From: Hermatobates lingyangjiaoensis
Taxonomy: Eukaryota; Arthropoda; Insecta; Hemiptera; Hermatobatidae
Direction: 5' to 3'
DNA: 64,000 nt
Assembly: GCA_026182355.1 (NCBI GenBank)
Contig: JAPFBL010000068.1
Location: forward strand, 10,577,001 to 10,641,000
Shown in pieces: positions 1 to 14,000 of this stretch. Under the pieces are notes generated by a model. That model saw only the letters and a list, made by a program, of their open reading frames with translations. It was not told the DNA's origin and made no database searches. Positions within the stretch are counted from its first letter, which is position 1. Each line of letters starts with the position of its first letter. The translations under genes and the position numbers were made by a program.

Positions 1-3000
1 AAAATCTACACATTAATTTTCCCTTAGTACTATAAACATTTAACAAAAAAAATATTTCTTTTTGCAGATCTAAATGTTCTCAAAATATGAATATAATGTT
101 AAATCTGGTTAACGCCAGAGTATAGTTAGTTTAAATTAATGTTTTATTTAATTGCGGGTCTTTTATTAGTTTTGATAATTGTTCCATTGTACCATGTTAT
201 TTTATTTTTTTTAGAAAACTAGAATGAAAAGTTCAAGTTACAATAATAATATTGTACAGAACAATGCATTTATAACTACATTAGTATTATGTATTAATGG
301 TGAAAAATAATACATAACTGCAAATTAAGTTCTGAATTTATTGGAACAGACGTTTCATAGATGATAGTTCAAAGTCTTATTTAGTATGAAATACTACTAC
401 TACTAATAATAATTGATAATTGTAATATATGATAATTTACTAAATCGATAAATAAAGATGTAACTTGAAATGGGACACAAATATAATAACATGTGTCACA
501 GCGTGGCAGTTAGAGAAATATGAATGTAATTAATAATTAATTTAAAGGTAAAAATTAACTTTTCGTAGGTTTCTCTCTGTGTTGATGTACACCTTATTTT
601 ATCTAGGAATGTCATTAACTTTCCTATTGCATGTGATATGTACTTATGAATGATTTGGATAATAGTACTTTTGTTCTTAAAAAAAGAAAAACATTTATAA
701 TGTTTATATACAATATGCTCTGGTCCACCAATATTTACAGTCCATTTACCATCAGTGGACGTTGGGACTCATTGATAAAATAAACTAATTTAACTCCTTA
801 CTTTTATTTAAACAATTTGTTAAAATAATTTTGTTTTAATAGTTTATCAGATTAGTTTATATCCTCAGAAAAGAAGACAACTAGGTATCAGTTCGGTGAA
901 AAAGAACTAATTATGAACATAAACAAATACCTTAAAGTAAAGATTTATTAAAATTTATAAAACATTCAACACAACTTAAATAATTTTCTTTAAAATGATA
1001 TTATACATATTAATATAGTTACAATATAATTTTAATTATTTTTAATACAGGATTCATCGAAAAACTTCATAAAACGACTTTGGGGACCTCAAAACAATGT
1101 AATTCCATCAAAATCTCGATATCGAATTTTTCACGATCACTATACTTACAGTAAAGTAAAAATTGATACTAACTGAAGATGATGACAGAAATGAAAGATA
1201 TTTTGAAATAGTGGTATGATAAATAGAATTGAAGCAAAGTACAGCAAAAATTAGCAATTTACATTAGATTTCGGCATGAAGTTATCGGCCATTTTAATTA
1301 ACTAAAATAAATTACTGTTAGATATGTTGGTTCTGACATATTGACACTGCATGTAGAATTTCAAGTAATACGAAATAAAAAAAAATAACAATAATAAATC
1401 ATGAATTCAATGACATCCATCGAAATCAAGAAAGAAATTTGCTGAAGTGCACAGTAAAAGAGGTAATCTAAAAAGACAAGTTTTAGAAAAAATTGTCATG
1501 AAAGCAATGAATAATAATTATAAGTTCAGAGAAAATAAAGATTGAACAAAGTGCCAATCCTTTGAACAAAACCCAATAACTGCGTCAGGTTAAATAAATG
1601 TTTTAGTAAAGTTGGGTGTTTACTAACTCAATTCTAACGAATATTTTATAAACGAAGGAGATAGAAAATGAGATGCAAATTCAATTCAAGGATTAACTGT
1701 ACAAACATGATTGTTAATATTCAAGTCGTATTTTGTATGCAATAAATGTTAAACAATCTGAAGAAACGCAAATAAGTCTAAGTCAACTTCACGGCGCAGA
1801 CTGATTATCAGAAATAATGAACAATCTTTTTTTTTTAAGTTGATACTATTTCAACTGAAGCTTACAAATCTTCATTGAAAAATATAATCAGACCACTAAA
1901 TTTATCGAAGAAATTAGCAATGTCATATTATCGATTATGAATGGTAAACTAGAGTTTAGGTACTTAATTATATAGTCAACTGTTTTCGTGATTACTTCAG
2001 AGTGACAATAAACAAACAAATAATAAATAAAATTCATATATCATAAATAATTATTTCTTTAGATTTTAATTTTTTTATAGTTCAATGATTGAATGGTTAT
2101 TAGTTTTTTGGTGATCAATATCTTAAAAAGTTCATTTAGCTTATTTACAAAAGAAGACATAATTTAAAACTAAATTTGAATTAGGGCAACTATATGGAAC
2201 AACACAGCAAGCAGAATTAGTTTTCCTAACTGGCCACTAAATTTCAGTCATTTATATCTGACCTATTTAACATGTCTAACCTATTTAAGAATTATAGATA
2301 AATACTTACAACGATTTCCTGGGATTTATTACCCATAATTTATATTTTAATAAATAAAATATTTACGGAAATTTCCACATCATTTATTTTCCATATCATA
2401 TTATTTCTGTAGTTATACAATTTTTGACTTGCTCAGTCAGAAAAGTATTCTTCTTATATGTTTACTGCTGAATATTCACTCTTTGGCCCCTTGATCGACT
2501 TCCATCTTTCCTCGTCAATATGGCTGACTTATGATAAATAGCATTTTTCTTCACCAGATTTGATTGATCCCTAGTCAGATTAGTTATTAAATCCGTTTTG
2601 CACTTATCAAATATTTAAATGTTAGTTATTAAAAGACATGGTATACATTGTATGTTTTACATTAAATCGATTTTATGTTTTTACATTAAAAGTGTGCTAA
2701 ATAATATCTCTTCGTTTAAAATCAGGTAATATATTTGTAAATGTTCAGAGTCGCAGGTGCAAAATGAGTCCAAAAACTTCCAAACATAACCAGACAGTTG
2801 TTTCTTTAATTTTTTCATATGGATGTAAAGAAGATCAATATGAAGTTCAAAAATCATCGAAAATTCTATCTCTATCCTGTGACTTATTATAAATTTCATA
2901 TAAACGATAGTTTATAATGCATCTGTATTATATATATTACCTGACACAATGCCATAATATACTTCCAAACACAGCTTATATTTTATAGTGTGGTGATGGT

Positions 3001-4967
3001 TTTTAGAGAAAATATAATTAGACAACTTAAACATTGATATTAGATTTGTGTTAGAAACAATATTTAATTTTATCTTATGAGAAAATATTTTTTAGGGAGT
3101 AATATTAATTAAAGTAAGTAGTGAAGTATTAAATAAGTTCCCATCTTTTCCTGTGAATAATTTGTCAGCCTTTATCTTTTGGACTGGAGCTTAACATCCT
3201 GAGACAAGTGGGAAATCCAGCGTTCGGTAAGAAGTTTATGAACTGCGTTTCATAGTGAGGATTACAAACATTGTTCACATTTTTTTTTTTTAAAAAAAGG
3301 AGTAAATTTCGATTAAAGTAATTATTGTTTTACATTTAAAACTACACGGGACAAGTAGCATATATTTCCAGTAGCTAGGATAACAGGAAGAAATATTATA
3401 CAGAAACAATATTTCTTCTTTTTCTTTAATCTTTCTTCTTTTGGAAGAAAATAATAAAGGCAAATAGGGGAAATGCTTTCATCAAATTAATTTTCAAACA
3501 GTATGTATTACTTTGTTTGGTATATGATATAAATTACCAAAATCTAGATTGATCTGCACTAAACTTTACTGTAGGTAAACCCGTTATTAGAAGTACTAAA
3601 CAATCAATACAAATCAATGATATAGTTTAAGGTGACTACTACATTTTGAAAATTATTGTGAAAATGTGATTGCCATATTTGTTTAGAACAATTGGTGAGC
3701 GTTCAAAAGCCGTGTTGATTATGATAAACTAATGAAAAGATCAGACAACATTATCATCATTTGCTTGTAATGGGATGTTGTGATTTAACAATTATTTTCA
3801 ATCATATGTCCTTTTTATAAAACCATAACTAATAAGTTAATTTAATACTTGTATTAAGGATTTGATTTACGTTTTTAATCAAATCCTTACTATAATAAAA
3901 AAAGTCAGCAACATTTTCTACTTGGTGATAATTTTTGCAGTGGAGTATAGTTATTTAATTATATAGTAAATTTCTTATGTTCATCATTCAAGAAAGAAAA
4001 TATAAAAAGTTAATATAATCTATTACACAATAAATTAACTGCAATTCAATTTAATGAAGTTGATGTTTGCGTAATTATCTTACAATATGATTTTTTTGTT
4101 TTAATTATGGACAATTATCCCTTTTATAAACAAATTTACTTCTAAAAAATGACTTATTTTATACTATTGATATTTTAATCAAACTAAAATGAACAAATCA
4201 ATTAACTGGGTTGAAATTCATTGGTTTCATTTTTATGGTTGTTTTACACCAAGGCAATAATCCAGAATTCATGAATTTTATTTATGCAACACTACTAAAT
4301 ATTAAGCCACAACTAAACACATGTTTTAAATTTCTAGAATTATCGGGAAAGCGAGGAAAAAATTAGTTCCTATTTGGATATAAAGTATCTTCCATAAGAA
4401 GTAGTAATGCCAAAAATTATAGTGTCATTTCCACACAAGTGGAAAAAGAATATTTTTCTTGTTTTTTACTTAATTTGAATAATTTAAAATGTACGTGCAA
4501 GTGTTTGATTGTACCCAGTTTAGGATTTTATGAAGTTCAGAGTACATTTTATTACTCTATGCCATTTTTTTAACAGAATTATACAACCATAACAAAGAAT
4601 TTCTGTACAGAAAAAAAATTTTAGTAAACTGTTAGAATTTTTTATATTTTAACTGTTACTAGATTTATGTTGTTATTATTTATTAACAACAGTAGCACTT
4701 CTAAGTATCATTATAAAATAATTTATTAGTATTTTAATTCTTTTATAACTTATTGAATTATGGTTAATATAATAACAGCACTTTTTTGAGGATATAACGA
4801 TATGATAAACTAGGAAAATTTTGTATTCTATCGCACAAGCATGCTGCATTTCGATTTGACACGGCGAGAACTTACTGACTAATGTTTGGGATTACACTGG
4901 CAGAGGCTGGCAACTTTTCAGGTTACAGTTTAGGTTAAGAAGGTGTGGTTAGGGAAGATACTTACTC
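1..4967. other. Upstream AT-rich intergenic DNA, no gene seen
   Basis: I found no conserved protein, RNA gene or long open frame here. The sequence is AT-rich with many short A/T runs, as in the introns downstream. One dispersed repeat copy is listed separately (1,047-1,165). The last few hundred bases must hold the Arp3 promoter, but I see no TATA box or other motif at a convincing distance. Confidence 0.6.
1047..1165 (-). repeat. Dispersed repeat, copy 1
   Basis: The reverse complement matches 51,230-51,335 with few differences. Shared words include CGATCACTATACTT and TTCATAAAACGACTT-type segments in the same order and spacing. It is a fragment of an interspersed element whose class I cannot name; no terminal repeats or coding sequence are visible at either copy. 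Confidence 0.6.
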
Positions 4968-4991
4968 ATGTATATGTATACCGGTATTTGA
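4968..4991 (+). other. Possible short upstream ORF in the Arp3 leader
   Basis: A seven-codon frame (ATG TAT ATG ... TGA) ends 32 bases before the Arp3 start codon. It matters only if the transcript starts upstream of 4,968, which the sequence does not show. If transcribed, it could lower Arp3 translation. Confidence 0.25.
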
Positions 4992-5023
4992 TTGTTCACT
5001 GATCTCCTAGGCTCCAGTAAAAT

Positions 5024-5073
5024 ATGTCCGGTCCCGGTATTTTGCCGGCCTGTGTTATAGATGTCGGAACTGG
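5024..5073 (+). CDS. Arp3: Arp3 exon 1 (start, residues 1-17)
   Basis: Encodes [16 protein letters not shown] plus two bases of Gly17. It ends at GG|GTGAGT, a strong donor, and the next exon supplies T to complete GGT. It holds the first half of the phosphate-1 loop. Intron 1 is only 86 bp. Confidence 0.95.
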
Positions 5074-8000
5074 GTGAGTTCAGATTATAACAGTTGTTTA
5101 TGAGTAATTTTATTGTTATAGTATATAAAATAATATATTATATTGAAAATAACTTTCAGTTACACAAAACTCGGGTTTGCTGGTAATAAGGAACCACAGT
5201 TCATTATACCATCTGCAATTGGTGTTAAAGAAACTGCCAAAGTTGGTGAACAGTCCGTGAGGAGATTAACTAAAGGTGTGGAAGACTTGGATTTCTTCAT
5301 CGGTGATGAAGCTTTTGATGCTACTGGATATGCTGTGAAGGTAAAAGAAGTTTTAAATAACCATTTTTAGTTGAAATGGTAGTGTATAACCAAACTTTTG
5401 TTGATCACATATAACACGTTTTTATTTTAGCTTTCTTTTCTTCATCATTCTTTGATTTCAGAATGGGACTAAATTAATATTAGGAATTATTTGTTGGTTG
5501 ATATTTGTAAGAGGTTTAAGTGATTGATTATCAGTTGATATAATACTTATAGCACTTATCAGTAGATAAATATTTCAGTGAAGCATAATATTATTACCAC
5601 AGCCTCTAAACTACTAAAGGTTAAAATTATGTTAAACACTTTTGTGCGAAATAATATCCCTAATTCCGAATTTATAAGGAACAAACAATATCTACTATAA
5701 ATTTTATACTTTGTAGCAACATTTACAATTCTTAAACAAAATTTATGATAGTGTTTGATTTTTCGTGAAATTTTGTATAACTGTTTTGGCATCATAGACA
5801 ATCATATTAACTTTAACTCTATCAGTAATTCATAAAATCAATGTACAATATCTAATGAAACAACTACCATAAAATACATAAAGCTATTAATGGATTATAC
5901 AAATTCTAAATTAAACAAAACGATTGCATGTACAGTTAAATAATGAATTTTGAGGGTAACATGAAATAATGGATGTAATTTAATGGTTTTATAAGTGAAG
6001 TCTTTGTTGGAACTATGTAAATTGAGATTAATCAGTTATACAATTGTTTGAAATAAAAACTTATCTTTTCCTTGAATTTAGTTTGTATTTACTGCAAGCG
6101 TCATTTGAGGCAGTGATTTTCTTTTTCTGTTATCTTAAGAAAGGAAATTAGTCCTGTCCATCGGTTTCATGAATCAAGACAAAATGAAGATTAACTTTTA
6201 GTTTAATAAATTTTATGGTAGTAAAAAAATAATGTACAATCTCAAATATATGTCTTAGATATATCTATTATTACCCTCAGACAACTGTAAGATATTAGGT
6301 TCTTACAATTATATTTTTAATTTGCTATCAGTAAGCAATAATGGAACTTCTTGTTCCATCAATGAAACTTTAATGAACAATATATGGTACAATATATCAC
6401 CAAAAGTGAAAGTGGAAAGAAATCTCAATAGAGAAGACAACAATAATCTACAGAGACGAAGAAAGAAGAGTGTTATCTAAACACAGTTTTATAATCGTCT
6501 TCGAGACAGCAGGAATCACTAACCACTTGGCACAGAAGGGTTAAACGAAACCGGGTGTGATAAGACAGTTGGACAAGACAATTACTACAAAGCATTCACT
6601 GCTGAAAACATCTTCTCTGGAGATCAATGGGTTGCCTATACTTGTGTTAGACTTCATCAGTTTCGAGTTCTTGACGAAGAAGTAAGGAATAAGGCATGTG
6701 TTGCTAAAACTTGCTCTCTCCCTCATTTGGGAAGGAAATCATTCCTATTCTTCAATAATTCTAAAGTATACTAAGCAGGTAAATAATTCCTTAGCCATGA
6801 CTTCCCTCAAGGTCAGTCATCCATAGGGTCTGTGCAATACTTACTACAGAGCTGTAGTAAATTCGATTAGTCATGCTGAATGTGTTCCGAGTAAAGATAT
6901 ATATAATCATATAAGTGAAAACGTTGAAACACAGTAACTATGAATAGTATAGTTACTTATCAAACATCTGTGTGATCTATTAATTTATTGTTAAAACATA
7001 TAAAAAGCAAACGTATTGTTTACACAAAATGAAACAAATTTTGTTCGATTTCTTTGTTTGGAATCAGTTTTTGATTTACATTTAAACATTTGTAAAAGAA
7101 TAAGGTACCGGTCAAATTATAAATAAAATAATACAGCCAATACAAATTTCATTTAATTATTTTTATAAAAGCAGGTTGTTAATGTAATGGTTTGTTTGAT
7201 TGTCAGTATCCTGTGCGCCATGGTCTAGTCGAGGATTGGGACTTGATGGAAAGGTTTTTTGAACAATGTATTTTCAAGTACCTGAGGGCTGAACCTGAGG
7301 ACCATTTCTTTTTGCTCACTGAACCACCCCTAAATACTCCTGAAAACCGCGAATATGTTGCAGGTAAGCCTAAACGTAAATGAGGTAATATTTATTTTTA
7401 CCAAGAAATATATTATCTCTTTCAAGAGATATATAAACTAATCGAGACTGTCAAACACATGTACAAGGGAGCTTTACTAAACGCTCAATCCTTTTCTTAA
7501 ACGAACTAATATTATTTATTGCTTGATGTATGGTTTAATGCATGAAAGTCTACTCTGGATGGGCAGATCTGGAGTCTATATTGAAATTGATAGTTTTTCA
7601 ATGTGGCATTCACAAATAATTTTTATAGGTAAATACTTTGTGTCTGAGAAAAATAATTGTAATATTATTCAATATAATAACAATAATGTAAGTCCAGATA
7701 CAACTCAAAAAAAAAAAAATCTTCAGAAAAATGTTTCGTAGATCTCTTAGTAATAACTTCCTTGAGATAAGCATTTTGACTTCCTGTACTTACTTAAAAC
7801 TGATACTGCAGTATCAGTTTTAATAAGTCTTCCTAATATGATATGCTTATCAGTCGCCTATATTATCTGTGAATCATTCTATTGTTACGAAGAATGCATT
7901 CATAAGTATGTTAATGGAACTCATGTTAGAAGTTAGTATGCATATTATAGGAAGCTAGTATCATTTTGCTTGCTTCTTTTTCAAATTTCAATGGGATCTT

Positions 8001-11000
8001 ATTCCTGTTAAAAAGGGTTATCAAACTATCAAATTTTTCATAAAACTCAATTTGTAATTGATTGAGACCTCTGTTTTCTCTCTATACTGAAAGTTAAGGG
8101 AGTGAGGTTGATGGCTGGAGATTTCCTCCATGCACCCGAGATGATTCAAATTCATAATTCATTTAGCAGCTTGTACATTGTCTATGCCATATTCATGTCA
8201 GCATTCTTTACATACACATGAATAAAAAGATTTCACATAAACACGTGAAATAACAATCAATGATCAAACCACAAAATGAAATGAGAAAACAAGACTAAGA
8301 TCTTTCAACCGGAACAAGCGGTCTTCGTCAGAGTCAAAAACCCAACTAAAACAATAGATGCAGAAAACATCTGGTGAGGAGTTGAGAAGAGTAGGAGGGA
8401 AGAGTGGTATTTTAAAACGGTGAAAGTGCAGGAAAGGGATGTTTGGGGAAACAAAGGAGTAGAGTAAGAAAGAGTGAAAAAAACTATCCGCTAGCTGTTA
8501 TATAAAGGTGCTTGGAGTAAATATCATGTTGAAAAGATTTGAACTTTATAGGAATAAATATGTTTATGTGTTTGTTCTCTATTTGTGTTAGGTCCTTGTT
8601 GATTAAATTGCTTTTGTTATATGATGCATTATTTTAAATGTTTTCTTGTTGTTCCAGAGATAATGTTTGAGTCGTTTAATGTGCCTGGACTGTACATCGC
8701 CGTTCAGGCAGTATTGGCTCTGGCGGCGTCGTGGTTGTCTCGTGAGCCTAATGAGCGTACTCTGACAGGCATCGTCATTGATAGTGGTGATGGTGTCACT
8801 CACGTAATCCCTGTGGTCAGTTCAACCGTAGTTATTATCATCAATTAGAAGGGTTGTTATTAAAGCAATAATGAAATGTCTGTGTCAGTTACATAGTTAA
8901 TAGCTGTCATTCAACTCTCTATTTGTGTTAAATATCTATATTTTCGTTCAATCTCTAAATACCTACATACATTTTCCAATATGTTATTAAATGTGTCAAA
9001 GTTTGTGAATTGTGGATGATTGTTTTCTACCAACAGGCGGAGGGGTACGTAATTGGAAGCTGCATCAAGCACATTCCTATTGCTGGACGCAATATAACTT
9101 ACTTCATTCAATCACTACTGAGAGAACGCGAAGTAGGTATTCCTCCTGAGCAATCTATGGAAACTGCTAAACAAGTGAAGGAGAAGTTCTGCTACATTTG
9201 CCCCGATATTGCGAAGGAGTTTGCTAAATATGATGCCGACCCATCTCGTTGGATCAAAAAGTATGATGGCATCAACTCTGTCACGAAAAAGCCATTTTCT
9301 ATCGATGTTGGTTATGAGCGGTTTCTGGGGCCTGAAATCTTTTTCCACCCAGAGGTATCTATATTCTAGTAATGAGTCATTTATTTTCTTAGCATGGCCT
9401 TGTAAAATAATTACAAATATCTATAAAAATCTATTTTATGCTTGTCAGTTTCCAAATCTACTGATTCCATTCATATTAAAAGTTTATAAATGTTCGCTTA
9501 CTATTTTCATCATAATTATTTCTTATTATTTTACCATTTTTCAATCAGGGATTGCATATTGAATGTTATTCATAGAAATTGTAGTTCGGTACATTAATTC
9601 TATGTTTCTCAATACTCTTGTTGATCACCTCCACATTGTGGGAATGCCGTGATCACTAGTATGTTAAATAGATATTTTGCTCCGACCTGTGGCTTGCAAA
9701 AAGACTACAGTCCGATCCAAGATTTTAAAAAGATAACCATACTTTTCGTGGTCTTGCTGTGCCATAGCATGATCTAATCTTTTTGGGCATCCGTGTGACT
9801 ATTGAAGACTTGGGTTCTAATTCTAAGATTTAGAAGGATGAAATGAACTATACATTTCTAGAATTATTATAGAAAACCAATTCTAGAATTATTCAACATG
9901 ATGTTTGTGCTTTTGGTTTAATAATGGCATTTGCATTTATGACATGACCAGTGAAACAATAGTGTTTTTCATGAGATTTATGACGTATAGTAAAAGGAAT
10001 TGAGTTTAAATTGTTTGATCCTACAGCACCATATTGCTTATGTTTACACAAATATCTTTTAAATTCTCATGTTCCAATTATATATTTACTAAAATTAACA
10101 AAAATTTGTTCCAGTTTTCCAACCCTGATTTTACTACGCCTCTATCGGACATTGTGGATACTGTTATCCAGAACTGTCCCATTGATGTTCGCCGACCTCT
10201 CTACAGCAATATTGTCTTGTCCGGAGGCTCAACGATGTTTAGAGACTTCGGGAGACGTCTCCAAAGAGATATCAAAAGAGTTGTAGATGCTAGATTAAAA
10301 ATATCGGAGGATCTCTCTGGTAATCATCTTAAGGTGTGTATGTTTAATTTAATTTTTATTTGAAATCAAATAAAAATTTTTCCTGGACTTTATATTGTTT
10401 TGAAATTTTAATCAGAGATTATCTGTTTCAATTATATTCAAAACATAAAAAAGCAAAATCATGGAAGCCTCATTATATTTTATTCGTTTTTTGCAAAATA
10501 AGTTATTTTTGTTTTACTTGTTGAATATGTTAAATTTTGAACTTTACTTGGAACATAAAATATTAACATAATTTTTATCTGCTCTATTTTCATCAGTCGT
10601 CGGTATTAATTAAGACTCAATTAAATGCTTTAAGTTCGGTTCTTATATTTTTACAGTGAAGTAGAAGAGTCCCTATTTTAATTTTTTTTCTTGGATGAAA
10701 AACCTTAAGATTGAAAGCACAAGGACGTACTAAGAACTGATATTTTTATATCCAAGAAGTTCAGGGTGATTCTTTTAAGGCTTAATGATTTTTTTAATCT
10801 TGTTAATTCACATTATTGAACCTGATTCTGCTGTTTTGTTCTTGTGATAGATATGTTGTCCCTTATGAAGATGTATATTTATTTAAAACTTTTCATTTTA
10901 CCATAGATAGAATTTTTGCCATTTAATGTTATGATCAAACCACAATAAGAAATAGGAAAACAAGACTAAGATCTTTCAACCGTAACAAGCTGTCTTCGTC

Positions 11001-14000
11001 AGAGTCAAAAACCCAACTGAAACACTAGATGCAGAAAACATCTGGTAAGGGGTTGAGAAGAGTGGGAGGAAAGAGTGGTATTTTAAAAGGGTGAAAATGT
11101 AGGAAAGGACTAATGTCCAAAAAGGGATGTTTGGGGAAACAAAGGAGTACAGTAAGAGAGAGTAAAAAACTATCCACTAGCTGTCAACCCTCTTAGAAGA
11201 GGCTATTGCCCTCTAACGAAAGTATCAAGTTTGAAGAGACCGTTACTAATGTTTATAATATTTGATCTATTAAATTTAATTAGAGATGATTCAATAATAT
11301 TTCTTAACAACATTAATTTTTCATAGGTAATAAATTTAGCTTTTAGCTTTTATTATAAGATCATGAAAATTGATAGTATATGAATATCTAATTAAAAATT
11401 TTAACTTTAACGAATCACACCAGAAGTGGCTTACAAAGAATGTCATAAAGAATGAAAAAGTACCTGTCATGCTCTACTGTTACCCTATCTTACGATTAGA
11501 TGGTTGAAGGTAATATTTAGATTGATGGCAGGCTGTAGACAACCATCCTTATCCCTGGAGAGCATCATAAAATAAATATATGGTTATTTTGCGTTTACTT
11601 GTATAGTGTGAAGTTGTTTTATTGTTCCTTCTTATCATAGTAAATCATCTTTTTATCAAACTTTTTTTAGTAAATTTTAAACGAAAATTCTGTTGACTCG
11701 ATTCTGAGAAATAATTTCTAACTAGTGTAAACAAACCCGACAAGTGGGACAGGTACTTGTTGGGTTTGTATTAATCCAAGTTAACTTTTCAGTTTTTGTA
11801 GTTTTATAAATTTTGTTGTACAATTGCTTATAGTGGTAATCGGGAGTTTACTGATTTTTTTTCATCCAGCACTAATATTAGATTGCATTTATTAACAAAA
11901 ATCATTTTCTTAAAGTTTACCGTTTAGCATAAAAAAAATCTGGTATAAAATATCCCCTTTCACTTGTGTAAGTATAAAAAAAAATGTTTTCAACTAATTC
12001 ACTCAAGTGTGCTATTTTTTGGTACAATAACGTTATAATCCGTCAATGCTGTGAGATCTATCGTGTCCAAAATGTTTTGAAATCAATCATAAGTCGAAAA
12101 TTTTACATTATACCAAAGAAATACCTTTTTTACTGTTTCAAAAATGTTGGGTTTTTCTCAAAGCTTCTGTCAGGTCCAAAATTTCAATGAATTCAAAAAT
12201 TTCAACACCCAGATGTAGCTGTTCATACCAGGGTAGATAAAGTTTGGATGGACAAAATGCACACTTCTTATTATGTCAATATAATAAGTATTGATTTGTG
12301 AAAACATTTTATTTGAAAATCGTGTTGAATTCTTTGAAGACCTATGTCTTCAAAGAATATGTTGATGGTAAACCTTTAACAGTATGAATTACTATTTTCG
12401 TAAGGAGTTAACTCGAGTCGCTCAGTTGTGTGATTTCAATGTGTTTTAGCCGAAGCCAATAGACGTCCAGGTTGTGTCGCACCACATGCAGAGGTATGCT
12501 GTCTGGTTTGGAGGAAGCATGCTAGCGTCAACGGTACTATTTTACTTTTACTGTATAAATAGCCTTTGTGTTCAAGGGATGTGTGCTTTGATACGGTACA
12601 TTCTAGGTAATAAAAAGATTCACATAAACATGTGAAATAACAATCAATGATCAAACCACAATAAGAAAATGGGAAAACAAGACAAGATCTTTCAACCGTA
12701 ACAAACGGTTTTCGTCAGAGTCAAAAACCTAACTGACACAGTTGGGTTTGTGACTCTGACGACGACCGCTTGTTACGGTTAAAAGATCTTAGTCTTGTTT
12801 TCCCATTTTCTTATTAAGGTTTGATCATATTCTAGGTAATATAACTACATAGTAATTTACTAGGTAAATTACTCGCTATTACTAGCGAGTTTGATTATTG
12901 GGTCAGGAACATTAATATAAATCAAAGTAATGATTATACATTAAGACGTTGAGTCATAACTCATTGTTTTCTATTATTATTAATGTATACAAATTAATTA
13001 TTAGAAAAAAGAAAAATCTTTTTTTTCCTGGTACAAACAATTGATTTTTAAGAACTGTTTTGACCATTTCTGACAAGTGTATACAAATCCTTCTTTATAA
13101 TTGGAATACAATTTAAACAAACTTAGAATAGTTTTAAAAGTTTTATTTGAGTGAAATTTTGACGAGTTCAATTATTCAAGTTCACAAATAATTCAAAATT
13201 ACTAAAACTTTTCAGTCTAGTATACAAATAAGAGAAACCAATTTCTTCATGTCTTTATCATTTTCTGAATGTTCATATGTAGTTCATATATCAAAATAGT
13301 TCATCATTTTATCTTCTTGATAAAATGGGTGTATATTGCATCTGTCTATAACCACATTCAGGGAGAACCTTTGACGCTTTGCGTCCAGTTGTCCTACTTA
13401 TAAATTAGTACATTAAATAATTATAAATACATTTTTATATATAATTATCATAACTGTATAACAGTGAAATAATTAAAATTGAATAATTAATTAAATTTAA
13501 GTTATTAAATGTAGAAGTTTAAATTCATATCTTAATATGGCTACATAGTTGACTGAAATATATCAATATCATTCGTTTAGTAAGGAACTGAACACCCCAT
13601 GCGTTCAACTTATAACGTTGAACTATTTATTTAAATTCTTTAAACTACTGTTTGAGATAGCACTGAAAGTGGGTGGTTATTGATTGTTTAGTGGAAGAAA
13701 AAGTTATTAAACTGATTTTACAGTCTTTGTTTATAGAGTAAATCATGATTGCGGAAATAAATAATTTAATAAATCTTTATTTTTTTTATCCTTGTAGTCT
13801 CATCTTTCTTTTCTATATCAGCTTTACTCTAACTACCTGTCTTTCATCTTCATTTTTTATTTTATTTGTTGGTATATTTTATATACTTTTAGTTATATAT
13901 TTTGTTTTTTTTATTTTTTAGCAATATATTAAATTTTAAAATTTTTTAAAAAAAAATTAGAAGTTATATAAGTTGAAAAAGTTGAAACAATTTAGAATTA

